60,000 nt of DNA from Branchiostoma floridae (Eukaryota; Chordata; Leptocardii; Amphioxiformes; Branchiostomatidae): assembly GCF_000003815.2 (NCBI RefSeq), contig NC_049992.1, positions 7,466,493 to 7,526,492 on the forward strand. The letters are read 5' to 3'. This document shows, in pieces, positions 59,183-60,000 of the stretch. The translations under genes were made by a program, and so were the position numbers. Under the pieces are notes generated by a model, which worked only from the letters and a program-made list of their open reading frames with translations, did no database searches and was not told the origin of the DNA. How positions within the stretch are numbered: the first letter of the stretch is position 1; the number at the start of each line of letters is the position of its first letter.

Positions 59183-59565
59183 NNNNNNNNNNNNNNNNNN
59201 NNNNNNNNNNNNNNNNNNNNNNNNNNNNNNNNNNNNNNNNNNNNNNNNNNNNNNNNNNNNNNNNNNNNNNNNNNNNNNNNNNNNNNNNNNNNNNNNNNNN
59301 NNNNNNNNNNNNNNNNNNNNNNNNNNNNNNNNNNNNNNNNNNNNNNNNNNNNNNNNNNNNNNNNNNNNNNNNNNNNNNNNNNNNNNNNNNNNNNNNNNNN
59401 NNNNNNNNNNNNNNNNNNNNNNNNNNNNNNNNNNNNNNNNNNNNNNNNNNNNNNNNNNNNNNNNNNNNNNNNNNNNNNNNNNNNNNNNNNNNNNNNNNNN
59501 NNNNNNNNNNNNNNNNNNNNNNNNNNNNNNNNNNNNNNNNNNNNNNNNNNNNNNNNNNNNNNNNN
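59183..59565. other. Assembly gap (N run)
   Basis: 383 undetermined bases. Open frames across it are artefacts. Confidence 0.99.
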
Positions 59566-59913
59566 CTGTTACTCATTATTGGCGTCTGTGACATCACATT
59601 TGAGGGGAACCCAACGTATCCTCTTTCACTTCCTCTTCAGAAAATACTGATGCATCTTATTTACTCTTCTGGGCCATTTCAATTTAATAAGCCTGTTCTT
59701 CGATATCAAAAATTATGCTGGACAATCAAAAGTTTTTGGAAGAAACTTTTCGGTACAGAATGTTTCAGGGAATGACATACTGTAATTCTTGAAATGTTCA
59801 CTTTAGTTTTATATTAGCAGTTTTTTTGTGGTTAAATCTACTACACAAATTTAAAACTACCAGTTTTTCAAGCACTGCACAGGACGGGACCATAGCCCTA
59901 TCATGAACTTAAA

Positions 59914-59989
59914 NNNNNNNNNNNNNNNNNNNNNNNNNNNNNNNNNNNNNNNNNNNNNNNNNNNNNNNNNNNNNNNNNNNNNNNNNNNN
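59914..59989. other. Assembly gap (N run)
   Basis: 76 undetermined bases near the right edge. Confidence 0.99.
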
Positions 59990-60000
59990 ACCAACGAGAA

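Noticed and set aside
58992-59650. Open frames running through the N-gap
   Set aside because: They exist only because undetermined bases contain no stops.

Overview
The window is eukaryotic, intron-rich DNA from an animal. It carries two recognisable multi-exon genes in convergent orientation, with many short inverted-repeat transposons, SINE/LINE scraps and tandem duplications. Both genes are single-copy forms of vertebrate gene families (EIF4G1/3; TNK2/ACK1), and the repeat load resembles amphioxus (Branchiostoma). That lineage is an inference; another non-vertebrate deuterostome cannot be excluded.

Left part, 1-5036: no convincing coding sequence. It holds diverged duplications, a tandem duplication at 1778-1985, a possible core promoter near 3230-3270, a triplicated ~200-bp unit at 3620-4320 and an AATCGCG-rich patch.

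5037-28195, plus strand: an EIF4G1/3-type translation initiation factor in 20 visible exons whose phases all agree (3903 coding nt, 1300 aa plus stop). Exons before 5037 are not in view. The eIF4E-binding motif, MIF4G core and C-terminal W2 domain are present. The MA3 domain is missing: the exon at 25187 begins like the MA3 exon and after about seven residues continues as the later W2-proximal exon. Introns hold five C/D-box snoRNA candidates: three U18/SNORD18-like copies and two copies of a second, unassigned type.

28950-46844 and beyond, minus strand: an ACK1/TNK2-type non-receptor tyrosine kinase in 12 visible exons (3264 coding nt, 1087 aa plus stop), covering kinase, SH3, CRIB, a long proline-rich tail with a Mig6-like segment, and a UBA domain. 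The N-terminal SAM-like exon was not found; 46845-60000 is probably its first intron and upstream DNA. It is filled with MITE-like elements and contains two assembly gaps (59183-59565, 59914-59989).

The most unusual signal is recurrent: in both genes tandem arrays have grown out of exon ends. The 3' splice site plus the first bases of an exon are repeated into the upstream intron at EIF4G exon 13 (six close copies, exact 103-bp period), EIF4G exon 3 (one copy, 83 bp) and TNK2 visible exon 1 (about five copies, ~85 bp). EIF4G exon 3 also has its 5' splice site duplicated downstream. These arrays place decoy splice sites next to real ones.
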